Assembly (NCBI GenBank): GCA_037974665.1
Contig: CM075771.1
Span: forward strand, 44,066,425-44,130,424
Source of the DNA: Ehretia macrophylla
Lineage: Eukaryota > Streptophyta > Magnoliopsida > Boraginales > Ehretiaceae
DNA length: 64,000 nucleotides
Reading direction: 5' to 3'
Part shown: one piece after another, positions 1 through 11,300 of the stretch
Layout: the number at the start of each line of letters is the position of its first letter
Numbering within the stretch: the first letter of the stretch is position 1
Program-made: the position numbers and the translations under genes
Notes under the pieces: model-generated
What the model saw: the letters and a program-made list of their open reading frames with translations, nothing else
Databases searched by the model: none
Told to the model about the DNA's origin: nothing

Positions 1-363
1 CCAAAGGAAAAGAGTTAGAATGGCATGATAGTTTATTTTATGCAGTAGCTTAGTATGGTTCAATTGTCTAGTTTGAATGTACTGATCAAAAATGAAAAGA
101 GATAGGTTAGCTTTTAAATTGGAAATGTATGTATACCTGCTGAGTTTAATTGTTGAAAACCGAGGCTCGGATAGCCTTGAGGAAGTTTTGTATGGTTGGA
201 GACGGCGTTGGTCCATTTAAATGCTATTGCAGGTTTTATATTTTGCCTAGAAACAGGGGAGACTCCGTCCGTTTTTCCTGAAAATTATGCCCGGGTTTGG
301 ATTTGGGTTGTGATTAGATTGACTGATAGAACTCCCGATCTTGAGAGGGATCAGGGTGTTACA
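1..363 (-). mobile_element. Possible terminal fragment of an unrelated LTR
   Basis: This stretch does not resemble the satellite or the adjacent LTR. It ends in GGGTGTTACA, which read on the minus strand is TGTAACACCC, a common start of plant Ty3/gypsy LTRs. Recognisable similarity to the neighbouring LTR family only becomes clear some distance downstream. The simplest reading is an LTR end nested in the LTR at 364-1042. The 64-codon open frame at 196-390 crosses the proposed boundary and shows no known domain, so I do not call it a gene. The left side is outside the window, so no duplication can be checked. Confidence 0.35.
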
Positions 364-1042
364 GTACTTGTCATAGGAATGTTTAGATAATAGGAAAGTG
401 CTTAGGGTTTAGCATGTGTGTAAGAGAATATTGGGTATTTAGGGATTTTGGGTAGAATAGAATATATGATATGTTTAGAAGTTTGTGAGATTTTGTCTTG
501 TAGTGAGTTTAAAATATAATATTTAGGTGTTAGTGGATTTTGTAGAGATTTGAATTAGGATTATAATAATAGTTAGTGGTGTTTGTATGATTATTTTATA
601 GTCTAGTGCTTTGTGTAGGATTCTTTATTGATTAGCGTGCGGGCACGCTTTCCTATGTCTATGACACACACTACGAGGTAAGGCACGCACTTCAAGGTAA
701 ATGCACAAATTCTAAGGTAAATGCGCGCAACCCTAAGTGAATACACGTAAACCAAAGCAAAGCTCATAATTTAATGCAGTGTACGTAAATCAAGGCATGA
801 TACTTAAATCTAGTTTAAGACACGCAATTCAAGGTCAGGGCACACAAAATGAGATAACGCACACAATTTGAAGTCAGGGCACGTAAGTCGAGGATTATGG
901 CACATAATTCTAGGTTAAGGCACGAATGATGAGGCATGCATGAAAACCAAGACAGGGCATATAATCCAAGGTCAGTCATATAATTCTAGGTCTAAGGCAC
1001 GTAAATTGAGGTAATACACGTTATTCGGGGTCGGGCCTCATA
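364..1042 (-). mobile_element. LTR fragment, minus strand, flanking satellite block 1
   Basis: On the minus strand this begins TATGAGGCCCGACCCCG, close to the TGTGAGGCCCGACC start of the other LTRs here, with the second base of the terminal TG changed to A. It shares with the LTR at 63083 the start-proximal string of GCACG-type repeats, a block around 627-650 with GATTAGCGTGCGGGCACG, and the AT-rich stretch beyond it. It stops exactly where satellite sequence (GCAGCCGAGCAGG) starts. It is most like the 63083 LTR but lies in the opposite orientation, so the two are not ends of one element. Only about 0.7 kb of an LTR that is about 3.5 kb in relatives is seen. Confidence 0.75.
650..1035 (-). 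repeat. Degenerate ~22-bp repeat string at the LTR start
   Basis: A string of imperfect units of roughly 20-24 bp with a core like AAGGCACGTAATTCGAGGT. The GGCAC(G/A) and GAGGT/AAGGT parts recur many times while the rest drifts. The same kind of string is at the start of every LTR in the window (about 13680-13870, 22836-23030, 48970-49190, 57340-57555, 59790-60000 and 63090-63365), so it is an inherited part of the LTR and likely lies in U3. Most differences between copies are C/T or G/A. Confidence 0.6.
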
Positions 1043-4000
1043 GCAGCCGAGCAGGTTTGCTGCCCCCGTCGTAGAGCTCTCAGACAGCTTTCCAACGGTA
1101 TGCTGTGCACAGCATAACTCCTTACGGATCAAAAGTTATGGACACCGGAGTGACGGATACCTGGTCACAAGCCCATGCCCTCTGTTTGCGGGCCCAGCCT
1201 CTACGTGAAGTGAAGATGTCTTGCCCAAGGTGTCGTGTGATTCGGCAATAGAAATGTGATGGATTAGCTTGTCGTCCTTTTTGCGGCTCATGACGTACGA
1301 CCCGGGACGGAAAAACAGCCCAAAAGAAAAAAATTGTCCCAAAACATATGAAAATGTTCAATTTTGGGCTCCGAAAATAGGCACAACCGAGCATGCTTGG
1401 TGCCCCTATCATAGAGCTCTTGGAGAACTTTCCAACAGTATGATGTTCGCCGCGTAACTCTCTACAGATCAAAAGTTATGGGCACCGGAGCGATGGATAC
1501 CTAGTCACAAGCCCCACGCCCTCTGTTTGCGGGCCCAGCCTCTATGTGAAGTGAAGATGTCTTGCTCAAGGTGCCATGTGATTCAGAAATAGAAATGTGA
1601 TGGATTAGGTTGTCGTCCTTTTCGTGGCTCACGACTTATGATCTGGGAGGGAAAAACAGCGCAAAAGAAGAACAGTGTCCCAAAATGGATGAAAACGTTC
1701 AATTTTGGGCTGTGAAAACAGTCGCAACCGAGCGGGCTTGGTGCCCCTATCGTAGAGCTCTCAGAGAGCTTTCCAACGGTATGCTGTGCGCCGTGTAACT
1801 ACTTACGGATCAAAAGTTATGGGCACCGGAGCGATGGATACCTGGTCACAAGCCCCACGCCCTCTGTTTGTGGGCCCAGCCTCTACGTGAAGAGAAGTTG
1901 TCTTGCCCAAGGTGCCATGTAATTCGGTAATAGAAATGTGATGGATTAGGTTGTCATCCTTTTCGCGGCTCATGACATACGATCTAGGATAGAAAAACAG
2001 CGCAAAAGAAGAAAAGTATCCCAAAACTTATTAAAACAATCAATTTTGGGCTCCGAAAACAGGCGCAGCTGAGCAGGCTTGCTACCCCCGTCGTAAAGCT
2101 CTCGAAAAGGTTTTCAACAGTATGCTGTGGGTCACGTAACTCCTTACAGATCAAAAGTTATGGGCGCCGGAGCGACGGATACCTGGTCACAAGCCCCACG
2201 CCCTTTGTTTGCAGGCCCAGCCTCTACGTGAAGTGAAGTTGTCTTGCCCAAGGTGCCGTGTGATTCGGTAATAGAAATGTGATGGATTAGGTTGTCGTCC
2301 TTTTCGAGGCTCACGACGTACGATCCGGGACGAAAAAATTGCGCAAAAGCAGAAAAGCGTCCTAAAACTGATAAAAATATTTGATTTTCATCTTCGAGAA
2401 CAGGCGCAGTTGAGCAGACTTTTTGCCCCGGTCGTAGAGCTCTCACAGAGCTTTCCAACGGTATGTTGTGTGCCGTGTAACTCCTTACGGATCAAAAGTT
2501 ATGGGCACCGTAGTGACGGATACCTGGTCACAAGCCCCACGCCCTTTGTTTGCGGGCCCAGCCTCTATGTGAAGTAAAGTTGTCTTGCCCAAGGTGCCAT
2601 GTGATTCGGTAAAAGAAATGCGATGGATTAGGTTGCCATACTTTTCGCGGCTCACGACATGCGATCCGGAACAGAAAAACAGTGCAAAAGAAGTTTAGTA
2701 TCCTAAAACTTATGAAAATGTTTGATTTTGGGCTCTGAAAACAAGCGCAATTGAGTAGGCTAGGTGCCCCCATCGTAGAGCTCTCAGAGTGCTTTCCAAC
2801 AGTATGTTGTGGGCCGTGTAACTACTTACGGATCAAAAGTTATGGGCACCGTAGCGACGGATACTTGGTCACAAGCCCCATGCCCTCTGTTTGCGGGCGC
2901 AGCCTCTACGTTAAGTGAAATTTTCTTGCCCAAGGTGCCATGGGATTCAGTAATTGAAATGTGATAGATTAGGTTGTCGTCTTTTTCGCGGCTCATGACG
3001 TACGATCCGGGACGGAAAAACAACGCAAATGAAGAAAAGTATCTCAAAACTTATGAAAATGTTCGATTTTGTGCTCCGAAATAGGCGCAGCTGAGCAAGC
3101 TTGCTGCCCCCGCCGTAGATCTCTTGGAGAGCTTTCCAACGGTATGTTGTACGCCGCGTAACTCCTCGCGGATCAAAAGTTAAGGGCACCGGAGCGACAT
3201 ATATCTGGTCACAAGCCCCACTCCTTCTATTTGCGGGCCTAGCCTCTACGTGAAGTGAAGTTGTCTTGCCAAAGGTGCCATGGGATTCTATAATAGAAAT
3301 GTGATAGATTAGGTTGTCGTCCTTTTCGCGGCTCACGATCCGGGATGGAAAAACAGCGCAAAAGAAGAAAAGTGTTCCGAAACTTATGAAAACGTTTGAT
3401 TTTGGGCTCCAAAAATAGGCGCAGCTGAGCAGCTTGCTACCCCCTTCATAGAGCTCTCAGAGAGCTTTCCAACGGTATTCTGTGCACCACGTAACTCCTT
3501 GCGGATCAAAAGTTATGGGCACCGGAGCGACTGATACCTCGTAACAAGCCCCATCCTCTACGTGAAGTGAAGTTGTCATGCCCAAGGTTCCGTGGGATTC
3601 GGTAATAAAAATGTGATGGATTCGATTGTCGTCCTTTTCGCGGCTCACGATGTACGATCTGGGACGGAAAAATAGCGCAAAAATTAGAAAATTATCCCGA
3701 AACTAATAAAAACATTCAATTTTGAACTCCGAAAATAGGCGCAGCCGAGCAGGATTGGCATCCCCGTCGTAGAGCCCTCGGAGAGCTTTCAAACGGTATG
3801 ATGTGCGCCGCGTAACTCCTTAAGGATCAAAAGTTATCGGCACCGGAGCGACGGGAACCTAGTCACAAATCCCACGCCCTTAGTTTGCGGGCCCAGCCTC
3901 TACGTGAAGTGAAGTTGTCTAGCCAAAGTTGCCGTGGGATTCGGTAATAGAAATGTGATGGATTAGGTTGTTGTCCTTTTCGCGGCTGACGACGTACGAT

Positions 4001-7000
4001 CCGGGGTGGAAAAATAGTGTAAAAGAAGAAAATTATCCCGAAATTGATGAAAACATTCGATTTTGGGCTACAAAAATAGGTGCAGCCGAGCAGGCTTGAT
4101 GCCCCGGTCGTAGAGCACTCGGAGAGCTTTCCAATGGTATGTTCTGCGCTATGTAACTTCTTACGGATCAAAAGTTATGGGCACCGGAGCGACGAATACT
4201 TGGTCACAAGCCCCACGCCCTCGGTTTGAGGGGCCAGCCTCTACATGAAGTGAAGTTGTCTTGCCCAAGGTGTCGTGGGATTCAGTAATAAAAATGTGAT
4301 GGATTAGGTTGTTGTTTTTTTTGTAGCTCACGACGTACGATCCGGGATCAAAAAATAGTGCAAAAGAAGAAAAGTGTCCCAAAACTGATGAAAACATTTG
4401 ATTTTGGGTTTCAAAAATAAGCACAACTGAGCAGGCTAGCTGCCCATGTCGTAGAGCTCTCGGAGAGCTTTCCAACGGTATGCCATGCGCTGCGTAACTC
4501 TTTACGTACCAAAAGTTATCGGCACCGGAGCGACGGATACCTGCTCACAAGTCCCACGCCTTTAGTTTACGGGCCTAGCCTCTACGTGAAGTGAAGTTGT
4601 CTTGCCCAAGGTGCCGTGGGATTTGGTAATAGAAATATGATAGATTAGGTTGTCGTTCTTTTCGTGGCTCACGACGTACGATCCAGGACGGAAATATAGT
4701 GTAAAAGAAGAAAAGTGTCTCGAAACTGATGGAAATGCTCGATTTTGGGTTTTGAAAATAGGTACAGCCAAGCAGGCTTGGTACCCTCGTCATAGAGCTC
4801 TTGGGGAGCTTTCCAACAGTATGTTGTGCGCCGTGTAACTCTTACGGATCAAAAGTTAAGGGCACCGGAGCGACGGATACCTGGTCACAAGCCCTATGTC
4901 CTCCGTTTGAGGGCACAGCCTCTACGTGAAGTGAAGTTGTCGTGCCCAAGGTGCCATGGGATTCGGTAATAAAAATGTGAGGGATTAGGTTGTCGCCCTT
5001 TTCGCGGCTCACGACCTACGATCCGGGATGGAAAAACAGCCAAAAGAAGAAAAGTGTCCCAAAACTAATGAGAACGTTTGATTTTGGGCTCTGAAAATAG
5101 GCGCAGTAGAGCAGGCTTGGTGACCCGGTCGTAGAGCTATCGGAAAGCTTTCCAACGGTATGCTGTACGCTGCGTAACTCCTTACAGATCAAAAGTTATG
5201 GGCACCGGAGCGACGAATACCTGGTAACAAGCTCCACGTCCTTTGTTTGCAGGCCTATCCTCTATGTGAAGTGAAGTTGGCTTGCCCACGGTGCAATGGG
5301 ATTCCGTATTAGAAATATGATGGATTAGGTTGTCGTCCTTTTCGCGGCTCATGACGTACGATCCAAGATGAAAAAATAGCCCAAAAGAAGAAAACTGTCC
5401 CAAAATTGATGAAAATATTTGATTTTGGGCTCCGAGAACAGGCGCAGCAGAGCCGGCTAGGTGCCCCCATCGTAGAGCACTCAAAGAGCTTTCCAACGGT
5501 ATGCTGTGCGCCGTGTAACTCATTACGGATCAAAAGTTATAGGCACCGGAGCGACGGATACCTAGCTACAAGCCCTACGCCCTTGGTTTATAGGCCTAGC
5601 CCCTACGTAAAGTGAAGTTGTCTTGCCCAAGCTACCGTGTGATTTGGTAATAGAAATGTGATAGATTAGGTTGTCGTCCTTTTCACGGCGCACGACGTAC
5701 GATCCGAGACAGAAAAACAGCGCAAAATAAGAAAAGTCTCTCGAAACTGATGAAAATGTTCGATTTTGGACCCCAAAAAAGGTACAGTCGAGCAGGTTTG
5801 TGCCCCCGTCGTAGAGTTGGTTGAGAGCTTTCCAACGGTATGCTGTGCGCCGCATAACTCCTTACGGACCAAAAGTTTTAGGCACCGGAGCGACGGAGAC
5901 CTGGTTACAAGCCCCTCGCCCTCGGTTTGCGAGCCCAGCCTCTACGTGAAGTGAATGTGTCTTGCCCAATGTGTCGTGGGATTCGGTAATAGAAATGTGA
6001 TAGATTAGGTTATCCTCTTTTTCGCGGCTCAGGACGTACGATCCGGGATGGAAAAACAGCGTAAAAGAAGAAAAGTGTCCCAAAATAGATGAAAATGTTC
6101 AATTTTGGTCTTCGATAATAGGCCCATCCAAGCAAGCTTGGTGCCCCCGTCATAGAGCTCTCAGAGAGCTATCCAACGGTATGCTGTGCGCCGCGTAGTT
6201 CCTTACAATAAAAAGTTATGGGCATCGGAGCGACGGATACTTGGTTACATGCGACACGCCCTCGGTTTGAGGGCCAAGCCTCTATGTGAAGTGAAGTTGT
6301 CTTGCCCAAGGTGCCATGTGATTCGGTAATAGAAATGTGATAGATTAGGTTGTCGTCCTTTTCGTGGCTCACGACGTACGATCCGAGACGGAAAAATAGA
6401 GCAAAAGAGGAAAAGTGTCCTGAAACTAATGAAAACTTTTGATTTTGGGCTATGAAAATAGGTGCAGCCGCGTAAGCTTGCTGCCCCCGTCGTAGAGCTT
6501 TCGTAGAGCTTTCCAACGGTATGTTGTGCGCCGCGTAACTCCTTACGGATCAAAAGTTATAGGCACTAGAGCGACGGATACGTGGCCACAAACCCCATGC
6601 CCTCGGTTTGCGGGCCCAACCTCTAGGTGAAGTGAAGTTGTCTAGCCCAAGGTGCCGTGGGATTCGATAATAGAAATGTGATAGATTAGGTTGTCGTCCT
6701 TTTTGCAGCTCACGACGTACGATCTGGGACGGAAAAATAGTGCAAAAGAAGAAAAGTGTCCCGAAACTAATGAAAACGTTTGACTTTGGGCTTCGAAAAT
6801 AGGCGCAGCCGAGCAAGCTTGCTGCCCCCATCGTAGAGCTCTCGGAGAGCTTTCCAACAGTATGTTGTGCGCCACGTAACTCCTTACGGATCAAATGTTA
6901 TGATCACCGGAGCGATGGATACTTGGTCACAGGAACCATGCCCTCGGTTTGGGGGCCTAGCCTCTATGTGAAGTGAAGTTGTCTTGTCCAAGGTGCCATG

Positions 7001-7208
7001 TGATTCGGTAATATAGGTTGTCGTCCTTTTTGCGGCACACGACGTACGCTCCGCGACGGAAAAACTGCGCAAAAGAAGAAAAATTTCCCGAAACTGATGA
7101 AAACGTTCGATTTTGGGCTCTGAAAACAGGTGTAGCTGATTAAGCTTGGCGTCCTCGTCGTAGAATTCTCGGAGAGCTTTCCAACGTATGCTTTGCGTCG
7201 CGTAACTC

Positions 7209-7549
7209 CTTACGGATCAAAAGTTATGGGCACCGGAGCGACGGATACTTGGTCACAAGACCCACGCCCACGGTTTGAGGGCCCAGCCTCTACGTGAAGT
7301 GAAGTTTTCTTGTCCAAGGTGCCATGTGATTCGGTAATAGAAATGTGATAGATTAGGTTTTCGTCCTTTTCGCGGCACACGATGTACGATCCGGGATAAA
7401 AAAACTGCGCAAAACAAGATAAGTATCCCGAAACTAATGAAAATGTTCAATTTTGGGCTCTGAAAACAGGTGTAGCTAAGCAGGCTTGGTGCCCCCGTCG
7501 TAGAGCTCACAGAGTGCTTTCCAACGGTATGTTGTGCGTCGCGTAACTC
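7209..7549. repeat. Representative satellite unit (341 bp)
   Basis: A typical unit, delimited from one CTTACGGATC landmark to the next. The following unit (7550-7890) has exactly the same length. It is given as a reference for phase: all insertion sites in this window can be placed on it. Confidence 0.9.
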
Positions 7550-7844
7550 CTTACGGATCAAAAGTTATGGGCACCAGAGCAACGGATACCTGGTCACAAG
7601 CCCCACGCCCTCGGTTTGATGGCCCAACCTCTACGTGAAGTGAAGTTGTCTTGCCCAAGGTGTCGTGTGATTCGGTAATAGAAATGTGATAGATAAGGTT
7701 GTCGTCCTTTTCGCGACTCACGACATACGATCCGGTACGGAAAAATTGCGCAAAAGAAGATAAGTGTCGTGAAACTAATGAAAACGTTCGATTTTGGGCT
7801 CCAAAAATAGGTGTAGCCGAGTAGGATTGGTGCCCCCATCGTAG

Positions 7845-7859
7845 AGCTCTCGGAGAGCT
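7845..7859. repeat. Example of the satellite dyad, 7+1+7 bp
   Basis: AGCTCTCGGAGAGCT is a perfect inverted repeat: AGCTCTC, one central base, GAGAGCT. The same dyad is found at the equivalent place in many units, with G or A at the centre. It lies just upstream of TTTCCAACGGTATG. It could form a short hairpin or be a two-fold symmetric protein site; the sequence alone does not decide. Confidence 0.75.
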
Positions 7860-9259
7860 TTCCAACGGTTTGTTGTGCACCGCGTAACTCCTTGCGGATC
7901 AAAAGTTATAGGAACTGGAGCGACGGATACGTGGTCACAATTCCCACGCCGTCGGTTTGCGGGCCCAGCCGCTACGTGAAGTGAAGTTGTCTTGCCCAAG
8001 GTGTCATGGGATTCGATAATAGAAATGTGATAGATTTGGTTGTCGTCATTTTCGCGGCTCACGACGTACGATTCGGGAAGGAAAAACAGCATAAAAGAAT
8101 AAAAGTGTCCCGAAACTTATGAAAATATTCGATTTTGGATTTTGAAAATAGGCGTAGCCTAGCAGGCTTGCTGCCCCCGTTGTAGAGCTCTTAGAGAGCT
8201 TTCCAACGGTATGATGTACGCCGCGTAACTCCTTACAGATCAAAAATTATGGGCACCAGAGCGACGGATACCTGGTCATAAGCCCCACGCACTCTGTTTG
8301 CGTGCCCAGCCTCTACGTGAAGTGAAGTTGTCTTGCCCCAAGGTACTGTGGGTTTCGATAATATAATTGTGATAGATCAGGTTGTCATCCTTTTCGCGGC
8401 TCACGACGTACGATCCGGGATGAAAAAACAGCGCAAAAGAAGAAAAGTTTCCCGAAACTAATGAAAACATCAGATTTTGGGCTCCGAAAACAGGCACAGC
8501 TGAGCAGGATTGGTGCCCCTGTCGTAGAGCTGTCGGAGAGCTTTCCAATGGAATGTTGTATGCCGCGTAACTCATGTATCAAAAGTTATGGGCACCGGAG
8601 CATCGGATACCTGGTCACAAGCCCCACACCCTCAATTTGTGGGCCCAGCCTCTACGTGAGTGAAGTTGTCTTGCCCAAGGTGCTGTGTGATTCGGTAATA
8701 GAAATGTGATAGATTAGGTTGTCATCCATTTCGCGGCTCACGACGTACGATCCGGGACGGAAAAACTGCGCAAAAGAAGATAAGTATCCCAAAACTAATG
8801 AAAATGTTAGATTTTGGGCTCCGAAAACAGGCGCAGCCGAGCAGGGTTGGTGCCCCCGTCGTAGAGCTCTCGGAGAGTTTTCCAACTGTATGATATGCGT
8901 TGCGTAACTCCTTACGGATCAAAAGTTATGGGCACTGGAATGACAGATACCTTGTCACAAGCCCCACGCCTTTTGTTTGCGCGCCCAGCCTCTACATGAA
9001 GTGAAGTTGTCTTGCCCAAGGTGCCGTGGGATTCGGGAATAGAAATGTGATGGATTAGCTTGTCGTCCCTTTTGCGGCACACGACGTACGATCCGGGAAG
9101 GAAAAATAGCGCAAAAGAAGAAAAGTGTCCCAAAATTGATAAAAACGTTCGATTTGGGCTCCAAAAGTAGGCGTAGCCGAGTAGGCTTGGTGCCCCCGTC
9201 GTAAAGCTCTCGGAGAGCTTTCCAATGGAATGTTGTCCGCCGCGTAACTCCTTACGGAT

Positions 9260-11300
9260 CAAAAGTTATGGGCACCGGAGTAACGGATACCTGGTCACAA
9301 GCCCCACGCCCTCTGTTTGCTGGCCCAGCCTCTATGTGAAGTGAAGTTGTCTTGCCAAGGTGCCGTGTGATTCTGTAATAAAAATGTGATGGATTAGGTT
9401 GTCGTCCTTTTCGCGGCTCACGATATACGATCCGAAATGAAAAAACAGCGCAAAGAAAGAAAAGTTTCCCAAAACTTATGAAAATGTTCGATTTTGGGCT
9501 CTGAAAACAAGCACAACTGAGCTGGCTAGGTGCCCCCATTGTAGAGCTCTCAGAGAGCTTTCCAATGGTATGCTGTGCGCTGCGTAACTCCTTACCGATC
9601 AAAAGTTATGGGCACCGGAATGACGGATACCTAGTCACAAGCCCCACGCCCTCTGTTTGCAGGCCCAGCCTCTACATGAAGTGAAGTTGTCTTGCCCAAG
9701 GTACCATGTGATTTGGTAGTACAAATGTGAAGGATTAGGTAGTCGTCCTTTTTGCGGCTCACGACGTACGATCCGAGACGAAAAAATAGCGCAAAAGAAG
9801 AAAAGTGTCCCGAAACTAATGAAAACATTAGATTTTGGGCTTCGAAAACAGGCACAGCCGAATAGGCTTGGTGCCCCCATCGTAGAGCTCTTAGAGAGCT
9901 TTCCAACGGTATGCTGTGCGCCGCATAACTCCTTACAGATCAAAAGTTATAATCACCAGAGCGATGAATACCTGGTCACAAGCCCAAGCCCTCGGTTTGC
10001 GGGTCCAGCCTCTACGTGAAGTGAAGTTGTCTTGCCCAAGGTGCCGTGGGATTCGGCAATAGAAATGTGATGGATTGGCTTGTCGTCCCTTTCGCAGCTC
10101 ACGACGTACGATATGGGAAGGAAAAACAGCGCAAAAGAAGAAAAGTGTCCCAAAATTTATGAAAACGTTCGATTTTGGGCTTCGAAAATAGACGCAGCTA
10201 TGCAGGCTTGGTGCCCCCGTTGTAGAGCTCTCAGAGAGCTTTCCAACGGAGTGCTGTGTGCCGCGTAACTCCTTACAGATCAAAAGTTATGGGCAACGGA
10301 GCAACGGATACCTGGTCACAAGCCCCACGGCCTCTGTTTGCTGGCCCAGCCTCTACGTGAAGTGAAGTTGTCTTGCCCAAGGTGCCGTGAGATTCCGTAA
10401 TAGAAATGTGATGGATTAGGTTGTCGTCCTTTTCGCGGCTCACAACGTACGATCCGAAACGAAAAAACAGCGCAAAACAAGATAAGTTTCCCAAAACTTA
10501 TGAAAATGTTCGATTTTGGGTTCTGAAAACAAGCACAACTGAGCTGGCTAGGTGCCCCCATCGTAGAGCTCTCAGAGAGCTTTCCAATAGTATGTTGTGC
10601 GCCACGTAACTCTTTACGGATCAAAAGTTATGGGCACCGGAGCGACGGATACCTGGTCACAAGCCCCACGCCCTCTGTTTGCGGGCCCAGCCTCTACATG
10701 AAGTGAAGTTGTCTTGCCCAAGGTGCCGTGTGATTTGGTAGTAGAAATGTGATGGATTAGGTTGTCGTCTTTTTCGCGGCTCACGACGTACGATCCGGGA
10801 TGAAAAAATAGTGCAAAAGAAGAAAAGTGTCTCGAAACTAATGAAAACATTAGATTTTGGTCTTCGAAAACAGGCACAGTTGAGCAAGCTTGGTGCTCCG
10901 TCGTAGAGCTCTCGAAGAGCTTTCTAACGTATGTTGTGCGCCGCGTAACTCCTTACGGATCAAAAGTTATAATACCAGAGCGACGAATACTTGGTCACAA
11001 GCCCCACGCCCTCGGTTTGCGGGTCCAACATCTACGTGAAGTGAAGTTGTCTTGCCCAAGGTGCCATGGGATTCGGTAATAGAAATGTGATAGATTAGTT
11101 TGTCATCCTTTTCGCGGCTCACGACATACGATCCGGGACGGAAAAACACTGCAAAAGAAAAAAAGTGTCCCAAAACTTATGAAAATGTTCAATTTTGGGC
11201 TCCGAAAATAGGTATAGTCGAGCAAGCATGGTGCTCCATCGTAGAGCTCTCGAAGAGTTTTGCAACGGTATGCTGTGCGCCGCGTAACTCCTTACGGATC
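9260..11300. repeat. Higher-order trimer (about 1,022 bp) in block 1
   Basis: Three unit variants recur in the same order. One has GTTTGCTGGCCCAGCC and ACAAGCACAACTGAGCTGG (9310-9540, again 10330-10560). The next has AATGAAAACATTAGATTTTG (about 9816 and 10839). The third opens with GTTATAATCACC or close (9947 and 10967). Corresponding positions lie 1,021-1,023 bp apart, three units, and are more alike than neighbouring units are. Confidence 0.75.

Noticed and set aside
7845-7859. CENP-B box in the satellite
   Set aside because: The dyad does not contain the CENP-B core pattern, and plants are not known to use that box.
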